Part shown: one piece after another, positions 52,900 through 61,009 of the stretch
How the letters are laid out: every line of letters begins with the position of its first letter
How positions within the stretch are numbered: position 1 is the stretch's first letter
DNA from: Ardenticatenaceae bacterium
Lineage (GTDB): Bacteria > Chloroflexota > Anaerolineae > Promineifilales > Promineifilaceae
Direction: 5' to 3'
DNA length: 64,000 nucleotides
NCBI GenBank assembly: GCA_020634565.1
Contig: JACKBN010000004.1
Location: 186,001-250,000, forward strand
The notes under the pieces: model-generated
The model's input: the letters and a program-made list of their open reading frames with translations, nothing else
The model's database searches: none
What the model was told of the DNA's origin: nothing
Position numbers and translations under genes: made by a program

Positions 52900-54207
52900 A
52901 TGCGGAACGTTTGGGAAGCAAACACATCAATCGAATTTGAGAAGGCGGAACCCGTTGAGCTGACGCTGGATCATTGCATTAAATGTAATATTTGCGTGAC
53001 GGCTTGCCCGGTAACGGCCGTTACCGATCTGTTCCCCGGCCCCAAATATGAGGCGCCGCAGGCAGGTCGTTTTCGCCAAAGCAAGCAGCCTACGCCGGAC
53101 TATTCGGTGGATTATTGCAGCGGCTGCCGAGCCTGCAACATGGCTTGCCCCACGGGCGTGAAAATTGCTGAAATTAACGCCCGTGCCCGCAATGACATTG
53201 TGGAAGAAGGCAAGCAGTCGGGCCGGAACAAGCTGCGCAATAATTTGATTGCCCGGCCAGAGCTGATGGGTAAATTTGGTCAGCCTGTGGCGCCATTGGC
53301 GAACTTTTTGCTTCATGGCGGCATTGGTCGGTTTTTTGCCAACAAGCTGTTTGGCTTTGCGACCAAAGCACCGATGCCTGTTTTCTCCCGTGAAAGATTT
53401 AGCGGCTGGTTGAAGAAGCGCTCTGCGCCAGCCAACGCCACGCGCAAAATTGTGTACTTCCGTGGCTGCTCGACCGAATATTTTGAGCCACGGGTAGGGA
53501 AAGCGGCCGTTCAAGTTCTGGAAGCAAATGGTTTTGAAGTGTTGGTGCCGGAGCAGGGGTGCTGTGGCCTGCCGCTGCTTTCTAACGGCGAGTTTGACGC
53601 GGCTCGTGAATACCACGAAAGCAACGTAAAGAACCTGATCGATTACGTCAAAGAGGGCTATATCATTGTGGGCACTTCTACCAGCTGTACCCTCACGCTG
53701 AAAGAAGAAGCACCGGAGCTGCTGGATTATTTCACTGACGATGCCCGTTTGATGGCCGCCAATACCTACGACATTAACGAGTTTTTGACGATGCTGTACG
53801 ATTCTGGCGAACTCAAAACGGATGGGCTGCGGCCGATTCCGCTGCGGTTAGCCTATCACATGCCCTGTCAGTTCAAGGCGCACCGCATTGGCCATCCCAG
53901 CGTGGAGATTATGGAGTTGATTCCAGACTTGGAAGTTGTGGAAAGCGATGCCTGGTGCTGCGGCGTAGCCGGGACGTATGGCTACAAAGAAGAGAAGTAC
54001 CAGATTGCCATGGATGTGGGACGGCCGTTATTCGACTTTATTCACGAAGTTAATGGCCCCATCAACGTGTGCGACAGCGAAACGTGCCGTTGGCAAATCA
54101 CGGCGGCTACCGGGCAGGCGTCGGTGCATCCTATCGAGCTGCTTTCTTTTGCCTATGGTTATCCGCCTGAAGGCGAACTAGCCAAGGTGCTGCTCCCCCT
54201 AAGCTAA
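52900..54207 (+). CDS. glpC: Anaerobic glycerol-3-phosphate dehydrogenase subunit C
   Basis: 435 aa from the ATG at 52900; the open frame begins earlier at 52837 but that part overlaps a degenerate repeat and is not conserved. Two [4Fe-4S] motifs (CIKCNICVTACP, CSGCRACNMACP) and two CCG domains (QGCCGLPLL, AWCCGVAGTYGY). It carries electrons from GlpAB to the membrane quinones. The first octamer encodes the TAVTD right after the ferredoxin motif. Confidence 0.92.
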   Translation: MRNVWEANTSIEFEKAEPVELTLDHCIKCNICVTACPVTAVTDLFPGPKYEAPQAGRFRQSKQPTPDYSVDYCSGCRACNMACPTGVKIAEINARARNDIVEEGKQSGRNKLRNNLIARPELMGKFGQPVAPLANFLLHGGIGRFFANKLFGFATKAPMPVFSRERFSGWLKKRSAPANATRKIVYFRGCSTEYFEPRVGKAAVQVLEANGFEVLVPEQGCCGLPLLSNGEFDAAREYHESNVKNLIDYVKEGYIIVGTSTSCTLTLKEEAPELLDYFTDDARLMAANTYDINEFLTMLYDSGELKTDGLRPIPLRLAYHMPCQFKAHRIGHPSVEIMELIPDLEVVESDAWCCGVAGTYGYKEEKYQIAMDVGRPLFDFIHEVNGPINVCDSETCRWQITAATGQASVHPIELLSFAYGYPPEGELAKVLLPLS

Positions 54208-54211
54208 ACAA

Positions 54212-54290
54212 AAAATTGACCGCAGAGCGCGCGGAGAGCGCAGAGGTTTAACTCGATTTCTCCGCGTTCTCTGTGTCCTTCGCGGTGAAA
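54212..54290. repeat. Intergenic tandem-inverted repeat, CGCAGAG family
   Basis: ACCGCAGAGCGCGCGGAGAGCGCAGAGG, a loop, then CTCCGCGTTCTCTGTGTCCTTCGCGGT. It follows glpC directly and probably ends the operon transcript. Confidence 0.65.
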
Positions 54291-54339
54291 AATTTGTGGG
54301 CAGATTGGAACTCGCCTGCATTTGTGGGACAATACGCCC

Positions 54340-55152
54340 ATGCTTCATTTGCGCACTATCCGCCTCAATTTAGATTCCCTGGACGACGCTGATCGGCAGC
54401 AATATCCTTTCAACATTCCCGCCTTGCAGCACGAAGAGGGCATTGAATTGACCAGTCCCGTCACCTTTTTGGTGGGCGAAAATGGGTCTGGGAAGTCTAC
54501 GTTGATTGAGGCGTTGGCAACGGCCGTTTCTGCATACACCGTCGGCAGTGAGGATATTGCACAGGACAAAACATTGGCCCCCGTGCGGCGGCTGGCTGAC
54601 CGGTTGCGGCTGGTCTGGTCGATCAAAACGCGCAGTGGCTTCTTTTTGCGCGCCGAAGACTTTTTTGGCTACATCAAGCGCCTCAGCCAGATGGAAGCGG
54701 AGCTGCTGGCCGAAATTCAGCAGGTTGAAAAAACGTATGTGGGGCGCTCTGACCATGCCAAAGGGCTGGCCAAGATGCCTTACGTGTCGGAATTGAATGC
54801 GCTGCGGGGACAATACGGCCGTCATCTCAACACCTATTCTCACGGTGAAAGTTTTCTAGAGCTGTTCCAATCTCGGTTTCAACCCAACAGCCTCTACCTG
54901 CTGGATGAGCCAGAAACGCCACTTTCGCCCATGCGCCAGCTGACGCTGCTTTCGCTCATGAAAGAGATGGTGGCGCAGAACTGCCAGTTCATCGTCGCCA
55001 CCCACTCGCCCATTCTGATGGCCTTTCCTGAGGCAACTCTGCTCAGTTTTGACTATGCGCCAGCTCAAGCGGTTGATTACGAAACTTTAGAACATGTGAC
55101 GATCACCCGCTCATTTCTGAATAACCCGGAGCAATATTTGCGACACCTATAG
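54340..55152 (+). CDS. ABC-type ATPase of unknown role (predicted ATPase, COG3910-like)
   Basis: 270 aa from the ATG at 54340. Walker A GENGSGKST, Walker B SLYLLDEPE, switch His in ATHSPILM and a signature-like YSHGESFLE. No transmembrane segment. It belongs to the RecF/SMC-like soluble ABC ATPases often annotated only as predicted ATPase; some relatives are in toxin or defence systems, others are housekeeping. The context (after glpC, before a glycosyltransferase) is not informative. Confidence 0.8.
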   Translation: MLHLRTIRLNLDSLDDADRQQYPFNIPALQHEEGIELTSPVTFLVGENGSGKSTLIEALATAVSAYTVGSEDIAQDKTLAPVRRLADRLRLVWSIKTRSGFFLRAEDFFGYIKRLSQMEAELLAEIQQVEKTYVGRSDHAKGLAKMPYVSELNALRGQYGRHLNTYSHGESFLELFQSRFQPNSLYLLDEPETPLSPMRQLTLLSLMKEMVAQNCQFIVATHSPILMAFPEATLLSFDYAPAQAVDYETLEHVTITRSFLNNPEQYLRHL

Positions 55153-55212
55153 TTACCCAATTACGAATTACTCAATTACTTTTTGTAATTAGTAACTAGG
55201 TAATTGGTAATT
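55152..55212. repeat. Intergenic tandem-inverted repeat, GTAATTA family
   Basis: CCCAATTACGAATTACTCAATTAC followed by complementary GTAATTAGTAACTAGGTAATTGGTAATT. It lies between the ATPase and glycosyltransferase genes. Confidence 0.65.
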
Positions 55213-55226
55213 TTCCACTTGCCATT

Positions 55227-56135
55227 ATGTCTACTCCCACGCTTTCCATTGTCATTGTCAATTACAACACGCGCCAGTTGCTGGACGATTGTCTGGCGTC
55301 TATTGTTGCGGCGGAGGCACCGGCTGGTGGGCTGGAGGTGATCGTGGTGGACAATGCGTCCAGCGATGGCAGCCAGGCGCTGGTGCGGGAGAAGTATCCG
55401 GCGGTGCAGCTCATTGCCAGCGAGGTAAATCGGGGCTTTTCGGCGGCGAATAATTTGGGGATGGCTGTGGCAAACGGCCGTACCATCCTTTTCCTCAACT
55501 CCGATACCCGTTTGGAGCCGGATGCGCTGGCGAAACCGCTGGCCTACCTGGATCAGCAGCCCAAGGTGGGAGCACTGACGGTGCGCCTCATTTACCCCAC
55601 GGGCGAGCGCGATCCCGACAATCATCGCGGCTTTCCCACGCCGTGGAACGCGATCTGCCACTTTTCTGGCTTAAGCAAGCTGTTCCCAAACGATCCACGC
55701 TTCAATGGTTACTTTCAGAGCTACAAAAATATGCAGGAAACGCATCCGGTGGACGTGATTGCTGGATCGTATATGCTGATGCCGATGGCCTTGTGCCGGG
55801 AGTTGGGCGGCTGGGACGAAACCTACTTTTTCTACGGCGAAGACATTGATTTTTGCTACCGCATTCACGAGGCAGGTTACCAAATAATTTACTATCCGCA
55901 TGTGGAAGTGCTGCATTACAAAGGCGCTAGCTCTGGTTTGCGTAAAGAGTCGGCCAAGATTGCCAAGCCGCCCAAGGAAACGCGTGTTCGGGTGGCCAAA
56001 GAGTCGGTGCGGGCGATGAAGATTTTCTACAGTAAATTTTACCGGCAGCAGTATCCGTGGCTGGTAACGGCCGTTGTTCTGGCAGGCATCCAAATTCGCG
56101 GCTGGTTCCGCATCCTCAAACACCAACTAACTTAA
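55227..56135 (+). CDS. Family 2 glycosyltransferase
   Basis: 302 aa. GT-A fold: LSIVIVNYNTRQLL, VVDNASSDGS, the DxD-type NSDTR, and GGWDETYFFYGEDIDFCYRIHEAG with the catalytic-base region. This is the rhamnosyltransferase-like subclass that extends surface polysaccharides. A C-terminal amphipathic/hydrophobic part (YPWLVTAVVLAGIQI) suggests membrane association. No other polysaccharide genes are adjacent. Confidence 0.88.
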   Translation: MSTPTLSIVIVNYNTRQLLDDCLASIVAAEAPAGGLEVIVVDNASSDGSQALVREKYPAVQLIASEVNRGFSAANNLGMAVANGRTILFLNSDTRLEPDALAKPLAYLDQQPKVGALTVRLIYPTGERDPDNHRGFPTPWNAICHFSGLSKLFPNDPRFNGYFQSYKNMQETHPVDVIAGSYMLMPMALCRELGGWDETYFFYGEDIDFCYRIHEAGYQIIYYPHVEVLHYKGASSGLRKESAKIAKPPKETRVRVAKESVRAMKIFYSKFYRQQYPWLVTAVVLAGIQIRGWFRILKHQLT

Positions 56136-56137
56136 TT

Positions 56138-56205
56138 GGCCACAGAGAGCAAAGAGAAAATAGAGAAAAAACTCCTAATTCTCTGTACCCTCGATGGCAA
56201 AAAAT
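56138..56205. repeat. Intergenic repeat, CACAGAG family (degenerate)
   Basis: GGCCACAGAGAGCAAAGAGAAAATAGAG followed by the weakly complementary CTAATTCTCTGTACCCTCGATGGC. It directly precedes the promoter of the fmdB-cstR-osmC unit. Confidence 0.5.
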
Positions 56206-56207
56206 AA

Positions 56208-56236
56208 TTGACAAAAATTTTTGCAGATACTATACT
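56208..56236 (+). promoter_or_regulatory. Sigma-70-type promoter of the FmdB-CstR-OsmC unit
   Basis: TTGACA (56208-56213) and TATACT (56231-56236) with a 17-bp spacer. The -10 element is embedded in the inverted repeat at 56227-56248. Confidence 0.75.
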
Positions 56237-56248
56237 CCCCCATAGTAT
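56227..56248. promoter_or_regulatory. CsoR/CstR-type operator overlapping the -10 box
   Basis: ATACTAT-ACTCCCCC-ATAGTAT: perfect 7-bp arms around a C-rich centre, the form of operators bound by CsoR-family repressors. It covers the -10 box and the expected transcription start, so binding would block the promoter. The repressor encoded two genes downstream is the obvious candidate, giving autoregulation. Confidence 0.65.
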
Positions 56249-56269
56249 ATTTAAGGGAGTTATTTACCT

Positions 56270-56479
56270 ATGCCAATGTATGATTTTGCCTGCCGCGAAT
56301 GTGGGCAGGTGTTTGAAAAAAAGCTACGTATGTCACAATCGAGTGACCCTCAAGAATGTCCAACCTGTGGCAGCAACGATACTCGTCGCCACATGTCCGC
56401 CTCATTTGCGATGGGTGGCGGGGGCAGCAGCGTTGCTCCGGCCATCTCTACCCGTCCACCCAGCAGCCCGTTTACCTGA
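56270..56479 (+). CDS. FmdB-type zinc-ribbon protein
   Basis: 69 aa. MPMYDFACRECGQVFEKKLRMS and CPTCGS form the zinc ribbon of the FmdB family, small putative regulatory proteins. A Gly/Ser-rich tail follows. AAGGGAG lies 9-10 nt before the ATG. First gene after the regulated promoter. Confidence 0.85.
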   Translation: MPMYDFACRECGQVFEKKLRMSQSSDPQECPTCGSNDTRRHMSASFAMGGGGSSVAPAISTRPPSSPFT

Positions 56480-56514
56480 GCGAGTGGCTGCTAGGCAAGC
56501 AGGTTGCTTGCCAA

Positions 56515-56602
56515 ATTTATCCGCAGATTGGCGCAGATTACGCAGATTTTCCTTAATCTCTGCGTAGCTCTGTGGCATCTCTGTGTAGCTCTGTGTCCCG
56601 CT
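56515..56602. repeat. Intergenic repeat, GCAGATT/CTCTGTG mixed copy
   Basis: CCGCAGATTGGCGCAGATTACGCAGATT followed by AATCTCTGCGTAGCTCTGTGGCATCTCTGTG. Two families are joined in one element. It lies between fmdB and the repressor gene. Confidence 0.55.
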
Positions 56603-56618
56603 TCTGAAGGAGTGTAGA

Positions 56619-56897
56619 ATGAAGGTTCCGAATACGGCCGTAAAAAATGAGCTCCAAACCCGCCTGCGTCGCATCGAAGGGCAGGTGCGCGGTGTGCAAA
56701 AGATGCTGGATGATGATCGGGAATGTCAGGAGATTGTGCAGCAGTTAACGGCCGTACGCTCCGCCGTACACAATGCCCGCCTCCAGTTCATGCGCACTTA
56801 CGCCCGCGACTGCCTGCTGCAAGGGTCAGAACTCAGCGAAGTGGAGCGCACCGCAATGATTGACGATTTAATGAATTTGATAGCGAAGGTAGAGTAA
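56619..56897 (+). CDS. CsoR-family repressor, CstR-like (persulfide-sensor type)
   Basis: 92 aa, all-helical DUF156/CsoR fold: LQTRLRRIEGQVRGVQKMLDDDRECQEIVQQLTAVRSAV. The sensing residues are C36 and C65, 29 apart as C31/C60 in CstR. The position of the copper ligand His (61 in CsoR) is Tyr61. So a thiol-persulfide or electrophile sensor is more likely than a copper sensor. It probably binds the operator at 56227. The octamer encodes TAVRSA within the conserved core. Confidence 0.85.
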   Translation: MKVPNTAVKNELQTRLRRIEGQVRGVQKMLDDDRECQEIVQQLTAVRSAVHNARLQFMRTYARDCLLQGSELSEVERTAMIDDLMNLIAKVE

Positions 56898-56899
56898 AA

Positions 56900-57322
56900 A
56901 TGAGCAACGAAAAAACAGCCAAAGTAGTCTGGTCCGGCGACGAATTGCAGTTTCACGGCGCGTTAGGCTCCGGTTATGAATTTGATTTGAACAGCAAATC
57001 TGGCGCACACGGCGGCAGCCCGATGGAATTTTTGCTGGCGGGCGTGGCTGGCTGCACGGCGATGGATGTCATCTCTATTTTGCAGAAGATGCGCCAGGAT
57101 GTGCACGATTTTTCCGTTGAAATTTCCGGTGTGCGTGCCGAAGAACATCCCAAAGTGTATACCGAGGTGGACATCACCTACGTGGTGCGGGGTTCAAATA
57201 TCGACGAAGAGCGTGTGGCCCGCGCCGTTGAGCTGTCTGAGGATATTTACTGCTCCGCCAGCCAGATGTTCCGTCGTTCTGGCACCAAAGTGAACAGCAG
57301 CTACCGCATCGAAGAAGTGTAG
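56900..57322 (+). CDS. OsmC-family peroxiredoxin-like protein
   Basis: 140 aa. The OsmC fold with its two redox cysteines: the first in VAGCTAMDVISIL, the second in IYCSASQMF. Family enzymes reduce organic hydroperoxides or bind sulfur compounds. It begins 3 nt after the repressor stop and completes the unit. Together with the CstR-like repressor this suggests control by sulfane sulfur or peroxides. Confidence 0.88.
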   Translation: MSNEKTAKVVWSGDELQFHGALGSGYEFDLNSKSGAHGGSPMEFLLAGVAGCTAMDVISILQKMRQDVHDFSVEISGVRAEEHPKVYTEVDITYVVRGSNIDEERVARAVELSEDIYCSASQMFRRSGTKVNSSYRIEEV

Positions 57323-57430
57323 GTTTTTGTAAACGGCCGTTAGGAAACACCCATGAAATTTGATTTAGCTGCTACTCACTGGCTCTACCCGCCAAAAACG
57401 TTTGAACTTGGGGATGACCTGGTCAAAATT

Positions 57431-59780
57431 GTTAACCTAGGGGACGGGGTCGCCCCCGCCCCCCGGCTTCAAAACCGGACGTGAGCGTTTCCGCTCATCC
57501 GGCTCCTCGCATGACTGGCACTTTTCATGAGCGCCTCCAACTGCCTCAGATGTTTGTCCTTAGCAGTCTTCTGGTGATGACAGTGTTGGTGAAGTAGCTG
57601 CCAATTGGCATAGCTATCTTTTCCTCCGCTGGCTTTGGGAACGATGTGGTCAACTTCCAGAAGATCACCTGACGTAAAATACAATCCACAACGAGCGCAT
57701 ATACCAGATTGCTGCTTCAGTAGCTTCGCTACCCGTGTTGGGGTTCCGGTATATTCCGCTCTTCTTTTGGCCCAATAAACCCAATCCCCATCATATGGAC
57801 TCTTGCTGCCTTTCACCTTGACATGTCGCTTGATGGGTGTTTCGAAATGACGGTAAAGCGGCAGACCAACCGGCGCGGCAAAGAGCCAAATGCCCCGTTC
57901 AGGATGCCAATACTTCCGGGCAATCCATTTCCAGGATTTAGATGGGTGGCGTCCCTTTGCCCAGCGGCGAAGCTTGACAAAGGTGAGATGAGCCAGTTTG
58001 GAAAAGGCATCTTTTGAAGCAACCGTGGCAAAGTAGGCAGTCCAGCCGCGTGTAGTTTTGTTGAGTTGGCTAATGAGCTGTGCCTGCGGTGTGAATGGGT
58101 GTGCCTCAATAATGCGCTTAACCTCCTGGTAATGTCGTTGCATCGCATTCTTGCTGGGTTTAATGATGGTCTTGAAGCCAAGTGGTAAGTTGGGTGGATA
58201 ACCGGTTTTCCCCGAGCGATTCTTACCCACCGGGTATTGACGCACGTGAAATCCCAGAAAATCGAATCCAACCTTGCCATCATGTTGGTGAAATGTATGG
58301 GTAATGCATGTTTTGCTTGGTTTCAATTCCAATCCCATCCCATCTAACCATGTTGACACTGTTGCCTTCGCTTGCTCAATGACGGGCAGGTCTTTGTGCA
58401 ACACCACCAAGTCATCGGCATAACGAATTAATCGCGCCTGTGGGTGTGCTTTCGAAACGGCCGTTTCCAGACCATGTAGAGCGATGTTGGCCAACAGGGG
58501 CGAAATGACCCCACCCTGAGGCGAACCGGCGGGTGTGGGGAAAAGCTGGTCTTCTTCCATGACCCCAACCTTGAGCCAGGCTCGGATAGAACGGCGGAGG
58601 GCAGGAAAGGTTTCCAGTTTTGCCAGCAGTGCGGCATGGTTGATGCGGTCGAAGCATTGGGCGATGTCTGCATCGAGGACATATTTTGCCTTGAGGCAGA
58701 TTGATTGAAAGATGGCTTCGATGGCATCATGGGCGGAACGTCCTGGCCGGAATCCGTAACTGTTTGGTTCAAAGCGAGCTTCCCATTCGGGTTCCAGGGC
58801 AAGCTTGGCTAAGGCTTGCTCAGCTCGGTCGCGTATGGTGGGGATACCCAAGGGGCGCATCTCCATTTTACCTGGTTTAGGAATCCATACGCGCCGCACG
58901 GGGCGGGCTTTCTGTCGCAGTTTCAGCGTTTGCGCCAGATACAATCGTTGCTTGGGTGAAAGGCGTTTGACGCCGTCAATGCCGGCAGTATTCTTGCCGC
59001 GATTGTCTTGCGTAACCCGTCTGACAGCGAGACACCGAGCGTGCCAGGAGTTAATTAAGAGCCTTTGGAGCTTGTGAATTGTTTTTCTGTCATCCTCAAT
59101 TGAGGCTTGGTAAATACGCTTTTGGAGCTTAAAGACCGACCGCTCGAATTTCTTCCAGGGTAGGTCTTTCCATTCATACATCGGTTGTTGCACCGTGTTC
59201 ATAACCTGTTTACTCCTACTTGTGTCCTTACCTTCCAATCATGCGTCCCCACGTCTGCCTATCCGGGGCATTACCCCCGGCCTTTGCTTCTTGGGGAATC
59301 CTTCCCCGACCGGCATCCGGTTGGCACCTGCTCAGTCTGGCTGAGAGCACGGACGGGGTTACTTCGTTCCTGTGGTTCGTTTTGCGTATCCTTAGGGTCA
59401 GACTATACACCGGGTTTATCGGGGTGAACCCTGGTCACGGTTGACATATGCCAGGCCCTTATCCTTTCCCATTTTGGGCAAGCCAATAGTCCGCGTAGGC
59501 TTGTTTCAGTTCACGATGCTTCAGACGTCTGTTCGTATTCCTACCCATAGATACCTGCTCGCGGGGATGACCTAGTCGAACTCCAGGCGACCCGCTTTTC
59601 ATCCCGCTTCACGGATTGATGGCCAGTCGCTACCATGGGGATGTTGCATTCTCTGTTCACTAGAGGTTGGGGATTGCACCCAACGTCGAATCACAAGTTA
59701 TCAAGGATTTAGTCAGCCATACTACCTCCTTGCCTCTCATCCCCCGGTCATGAACCGGTTTCGAGAGAACGAATCAAAAC
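57431..59780 (-). mobile_element. Group II intron (retroelement), antisense insertion
   Basis: Boundaries are set by restoring the DUF1349 frame; a GT shared by both junctions leaves a 2-nt ambiguity. On the minus strand it begins GTTTTG (not the canonical GTGYG) and ends TTAAC. Domain V is at 57472-57505 (GAGCCGGATGAGCGGAAACG and its closing strand), and domain VI is a GGGGCGGGG/CCCCGTCCCC hairpin with a candidate branch A 8 nt from the end. It is 2350 nt with one encoded protein. The 5' 540 nt are domains I-IV RNA. Confidence 0.88.
57469..59202 (-). CDS. ltrA: Group II intron reverse transcriptase/maturase with HNH nuclease
   Basis: 577 aa from the ATG at 59202; a TTG 36 nt earlier is possible. 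Order: RT fingers/palm with GIPTIRDRAEQ, YGFRPGRSAHDAI, SPQGGVISPLLANI and the catalytic RYADDLVVL; domain X (~350-450, TRGWTAYF); C-terminal HNH (CARCGLYF...LEVDHIVPKASGG...HCHHQK). All catalytic motifs look intact. The last 12 residues are encoded by the strand of intron domain V, an unusual overlap. One octamer lies in the RT part, encoding TAV. Confidence 0.92.
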   Translation of the reverse strand: MNTVQQPMYEWKDLPWKKFERSVFKLQKRIYQASIEDDRKTIHKLQRLLINSWHARCLAVRRVTQDNRGKNTAGIDGVKRLSPKQRLYLAQTLKLRQKARPVRRVWIPKPGKMEMRPLGIPTIRDRAEQALAKLALEPEWEARFEPNSYGFRPGRSAHDAIEAIFQSICLKAKYVLDADIAQCFDRINHAALLAKLETFPALRRSIRAWLKVGVMEEDQLFPTPAGSPQGGVISPLLANIALHGLETAVSKAHPQARLIRYADDLVVLHKDLPVIEQAKATVSTWLDGMGLELKPSKTCITHTFHQHDGKVGFDFLGFHVRQYPVGKNRSGKTGYPPNLPLGFKTIIKPSKNAMQRHYQEVKRIIEAHPFTPQAQLISQLNKTTRGWTAYFATVASKDAFSKLAHLTFVKLRRWAKGRHPSKSWKWIARKYWHPERGIWLFAAPVGLPLYRHFETPIKRHVKVKGSKSPYDGDWVYWAKRRAEYTGTPTRVAKLLKQQSGICARCGLYFTSGDLLEVDHIVPKASGGKDSYANWQLLHQHCHHQKTAKDKHLRQLEALMKSASHARSRMSGNAHVRF

Positions 59781-60366
59781 GTAACCGAACCGAGCACCGA
59801 TTTCTGGCAGCGCAGCTACTACGGCTTTCGCAATGACAACGCCCCCGCGCTGCTGCTGGAAAGCGACGCCAACTTTACCTTCACCGCCAGAGCTTCCTTT
59901 TCCTACAAAAACCTGTTCGACCAATGTGGCCTCATTATTTACCTGGACAGTGAAAACTGGTTTAAGGCGTCGGTGGAATACGAAAATAGCAACTTTTCGC
60001 GCCTGGGCAGCGTGGTGACCAATTTGGGGTACTCCGATTGGGCCACAACCGATGTGGCTACCCCTGCGGAAATTTGGTACCGGCTCAGCCGCCGTGGCCC
60101 GGATTTTCTGATCGAATCGTCGCTGGATGGCGTTGCGTTTGGCCAGATGCGCATCTTCCATTTGCATCAATTGGGCGAAACCACGGCCGAAATGGGCCAA
60201 CAAAATCCGCCAGCGCCTGCTGCACAATCGATTCGGTTCGGGGTTTATGCGTGTAGTCCGTTGGATTCCTCGTTTACGGCCGTTTTTGACCAGCTCAAGC
60301 TAGAACCATGCCGCTGGCAGGCCCACGCAGCCGACTAAAATTCAAGATTCCTCAACTTACCATCCA

Positions 60367-60409
60367 ACGACCTACCTTCAAGTTTGTGCTTGAAAGTAGG
60401 TCGTTTTTT
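60367..60409 (+). terminator. Intrinsic terminator of the DUF1349 gene
   Basis: ACGACCTAC and GTAGGTCGT (9 bp) plus TTCAAG/CTTGAA with one mismatch, then TTTTTT. It ends the plus-strand transcript and lies 12 bp before the minus-strand GyrI-like stop. Confidence 0.8.
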
Positions 60410-60420
60410 AGCATAAAGCG

Positions 60421-60894
60421 CTATTCAGCAATCGGTAGATAAAGGTCCAGTACAAATTCGAGATCAGGCGAACTGTTCGCGATGCTTTTTTCTAGCCATT
60501 GGTGCGTGCCCTGTTTGTATTTGCTGTCCTCTAGCCAGGTAACCAGCTCCTTCCACGTTTCGCCAATCTGTTCAAATTTGCCTTTCGGTACTTCGCATCG
60601 TTGAACGGCATAAAGGCCACCGGCAAAATCCAGGATGCGCAAGTCGCCTTCTGGCAATGTGTCTGGGCCAACCTGGAGCCACAGTTCGTAGCCATAGTTA
60701 GGACTGCCCGCCGAGGGATTCGGGTTGTTGAAGCCAAAGATGGGATGGTTTGCCAGATCGCCATACAGACCTTGCGGCTTTGCCCACGCTTCCAGCTTTT
60801 GCCACGCTTCATTTTCCGGGCTTGGGCCAAAGCCCCAGATGCTGGCCACGCGCATCGGTTTGAGGGTTTCAATTTGTACATCATGTGTGCTCAT
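60421..60894 (-). CDS. GyrI-like/AraC effector-binding domain protein
   Basis: 157 aa, two-repeat SOUL/GyrI-like fold: PMRVASIWGFGPSPENEAWQKLEAWA, NYGYELWLQVG, DFAGGLYAVQRCEVPKGKFEQIGETWKELVTWLEDS, and a C-terminal DLEFVLDLYLPIAE. Such domains bind small hydrophobic ligands and often accompany transcription regulators. It would face the WYL regulator at 62073 head to head if the IS were absent. The ATG has an AGGAG site. Confidence 0.85.
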   Translation of the reverse strand: MSTHDVQIETLKPMRVASIWGFGPSPENEAWQKLEAWAKPQGLYGDLANHPIFGFNNPNPSAGSPNYGYELWLQVGPDTLPEGDLRILDFAGGLYAVQRCEVPKGKFEQIGETWKELVTWLEDSKYKQGTHQWLEKSIANSSPDLEFVLDLYLPIAE

Positions 60895-61009
60895 TTTGTG
60901 TCTCCTTTTGTTTTTCTGCGAGATGAGGCACCTCTTTTTTCTGCTGCAGACTCACCATATCACGCCATCCCTGACATCTTCTGTCAGGGTTTTGTGGCAT
61001 CGAACTAAA

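Larger units (their letters stand above)
57353..60338 (+). pseudogene. DUF1349 gene interrupted by an antisense group II intron
   Basis: Exon parts 57353-57430 (26 codons) and 59781-60338 (185 codons plus stop) join in frame to a 211-aa DUF1349 protein, with the junction reading DDLVKI|VTEPSTDFW. The second part has the family pattern ALLLESDANFTFTARASF, QCGLIIYLDSENWFKASVEYE, VTNLGYSDWAT and WYRLSRRGPDFLIESSLDG. The intron lies on the opposite strand and cannot be spliced from this mRNA, so the gene is disrupted. It begins 30 bp after osmC. DUF1349 proteins are concanavalin-like; their role is unknown. Confidence 0.85.

Noticed and set aside
21982..56602. Tandem short units as CRISPR arrays
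   Set aside because: Units are 7-9 nt with inverted partners and no unique spacers; no cas genes are in the window.
57469..59202. Reverse transcriptase as part of a diversity-generating retroelement acting on the FGE-fold protein
   Set aside because: The RT has domain X, HNH and a domain V/VI typical of group II introns; no template/variable repeat pair was seen and the FGE gene is 43 kb away.
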